A stretch of 64,000 nt of DNA from Clostridiales bacterium. GTDB taxonomy: Bacteria; Bacillota; Clostridia; Saccharofermentanales; Saccharofermentanaceae. Position 1 is the stretch's first letter. Every line of letters begins with the position of its first letter. Shown here one piece after another: positions 63,044 through 64,000 of this stretch. Location of the stretch: contig JAFZPJ010000014.1 in assembly GCA_017550385.1 (NCBI GenBank), forward strand, positions 116,280 to 180,279. The letters run 5' to 3'. Position numbers and translations under genes: made by a program. The notes below the pieces were generated by a model that was not told the DNA's origin, did not search any database, and was given only the letters and a program-made list of their open reading frames with translations.

Positions 63044-64000
63044 TCACTTAACGCTGAAGAGCAGGTCACCGTAAGAAGGAAGCGGCCAGCATTCCTTGGA
63101 GACATAGCTCTCTGCTTCGTCTGCAGCTGCGCGGATCTCGTTCATTACAGGGATGACGTTGTCCTTGATGGATACGCTCTCTGCGATGACATCGGATGCC
63201 TCGCCTGCCTGTGCGATAACTTTCTCGAGATCGTTAGCGCCTGTGTAGACCTTGTCTGCGAGATCGGACAGTTTGCCGATAACGTCGTTCTCGTATACGC
63301 ATGCTGCGGAAGCTGTTACTGCCTTCTTTGCTGCAACTGCGCCGGAGAGTTTGGTCTCGTAGCACTCGATCGCAGGAAGGATCAGACGGCGGCTCATCTC
63401 GAGCATCGTATTAGCTTCGATAAGTACCTGCTTGCTGTAGTTGTCGAGCATGATGTCGACTCTGGACTTGAGCTCTGCCTCTGTGAAGACCTTGTGAGAT
63501 GTGAGCATCTTGACGTTCTTCTCGTCGAGGAGATGAGGCATACAGTCAGGTGTTGTCGGATAGTTGGACAGGCCTCTGACTTCTGTTGCTTCCTTGACCC
63601 AGGACTCGTCGTAACCGTTGCCGTTGAAGAGGATCCTCTTGTGATCCTTGATGGTCTTCTTGATCATATCGTGCAGTGCGGTCTCGAAGTCATCAACTCC
63701 CTCGAGTCTGTCTGCATAGATCTTCAGTGACTCTGCTACAGCTGCGTTGAGCATCATGTTGGCGCAAGCGATGCTGTTGGAAGAACCGAGGCTTCTGAAC
63801 TCGAACTTGTTGCCTGTGAAAGCAAACGGTGAAGTCCTGTTACGGTCTGTAGTATCACGTGCGAAGCGGGGCAGTACGTCTACGCCGAGTTTCATGATCT
63901 TCTTCTCTGCGCCCTCGTAAGGCTTGTCGTTCTCGATCGCATCGAGGATAGCGGACAGTTCGTCGCCGAGGAAGATGGAGATGATTGCCGGAGGTGCCTC
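63044..64000 (-). CDS. glnN: Type III glutamine synthetase, C-terminal part
   Basis: The 318 C-terminal residues of a type III (GlnN) glutamine synthetase; the gene continues past the right edge. It joins glutamate and ammonia using ATP. Visible motifs are RNRTSPFAFTGNKFEFRS (as RNRTSPFAF and GNKFEFRSLGSSNS), ILFNGNGY, GLSNYPTTPDCMPHL and the helical C-terminal extension that sets GlnN (about 700 residues) apart from type I. This class is common in Bacteroidetes, cyanobacteria and anaerobic Firmicutes. It probably supports nitrogen assimilation here. Confidence 0.96.
   Translation of the reverse strand, partial: EAPPAIISIFLGDELSAILDAIENDKPYEGAEKKIMKLGVDVLPRFARDTTDRNRTSPFAFTGNKFEFRSLGSSNSIACANMMLNAAVAESLKIYADRLEGVDDFETALHDMIKKTIKDHKRILFNGNGYDESWVKEATEVRGLSNYPTTPDCMPHLLDEKNVKMLTSHKVFTEAELKSRVDIMLDNYSKQVLIEANTMLEMSRRLILPAIECYETKLSGAVAAKKAVTASAACVYENDVIGKLSDLADKVYTGANDLEKVIAQAGEASDVIAESVSIKDNVIPVMNEIRAAADEAESYVSKECWPLPSYGDLLFSVK

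Overview
The window reads as chromosomal DNA of an anaerobic, probably gut- or rumen-associated member of the Clostridia (Bacillota). The evidence is strong AAGGAGG-type ribosome binding sites, sigma-A promoters with TTGACA or extended -10 boxes, many hairpin-plus-U terminators, a type III glutamine synthetase, clostridial hydrophobic-W (ChW) repeats, lipoprotein signal peptides and small XRE/DUF2975-type membrane modules. Most genes are moderately GC-rich. I cannot fix genus or family from the sequence, and there are no rRNA or tRNA genes, phage genes or insertion sequences.

Layout. 1-4.2 kb: a cut-off lipoprotein gene, a small zinc-ribbon membrane protein, a DinB-fold protein and a three-gene ABC exporter, divergent from an AraC regulator (4377-5261) across a perfectly symmetric DNA dyad. 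5.5-7.2 kb: a membrane GGDEF-EAL protein. 7.4-15.5 kb: minus-strand housekeeping and hypothetical genes (DUF3737, zinc ribbon/DUF4190, SseB-like, glycerate kinase, small membrane proteins, HIRAN, ADP-ribosylglycohydrolase), plus an XRE regulator, a Nudix hydrolase and a lipoprotein. 15.5-18.6 kb: a 1041-residue beta-propeller/HD-GYP sensor. 18.8-26.3 kb: four paralogous lipoprotein genes in a cluster; one is fused to a sugar-binding-protein domain, and an SGNH hydrolase lies between two of them. 26.4-27.0 kb: a Phd/RelE-type toxin-antitoxin pair. 27-30 kb: a PEP/pyruvate-binding phosphotransferase-like enzyme and its TetR regulator. 30-36.4 kb: HNH nuclease, esterase, PPOX protein, CASTOR/POLLUX-like channel, DUF2130 protein and a zinc-ribbon protein. 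36.4-38.7 kb: a DUF2975-XRE-DUF4173 membrane operon. 38.8-44.6 kb: GNAT, a 64-bp tandem repeat, a membrane serine hydrolase, HAD phosphatase, a DUF1294-metallophosphoesterase fusion and a CPBP protein. 44.7-47.6 kb: a LuxE-LuxC fatty-acid-reduction operon with a membrane HExxH protein. 47.7-60.5 kb: GH16 glucanase, AraC regulator, a LacI-like sensor/GGDEF hybrid and, divergent from it, a 2778-residue secreted ChW-repeat protein. 60.5-64 kb: a 27-residue peptide gene with a convergent antisense RNA (Fst/par-like type I toxin-antitoxin), a TM2 protein, CTP synthase and a cut-off type III glutamine synthetase.

How parts may work together (inference). Three cyclic-di-GMP enzymes with different sensors lie in one window, and one is divergent from the giant surface protein, suggesting second-messenger control of surface attachment or carbohydrate responses. 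The lipoprotein cluster shows duplication of whole transcription units, including promoter and terminator. The most notable item is the compact par-like locus at about 60.6-60.9 kb, whose architecture can be read directly from the DNA.
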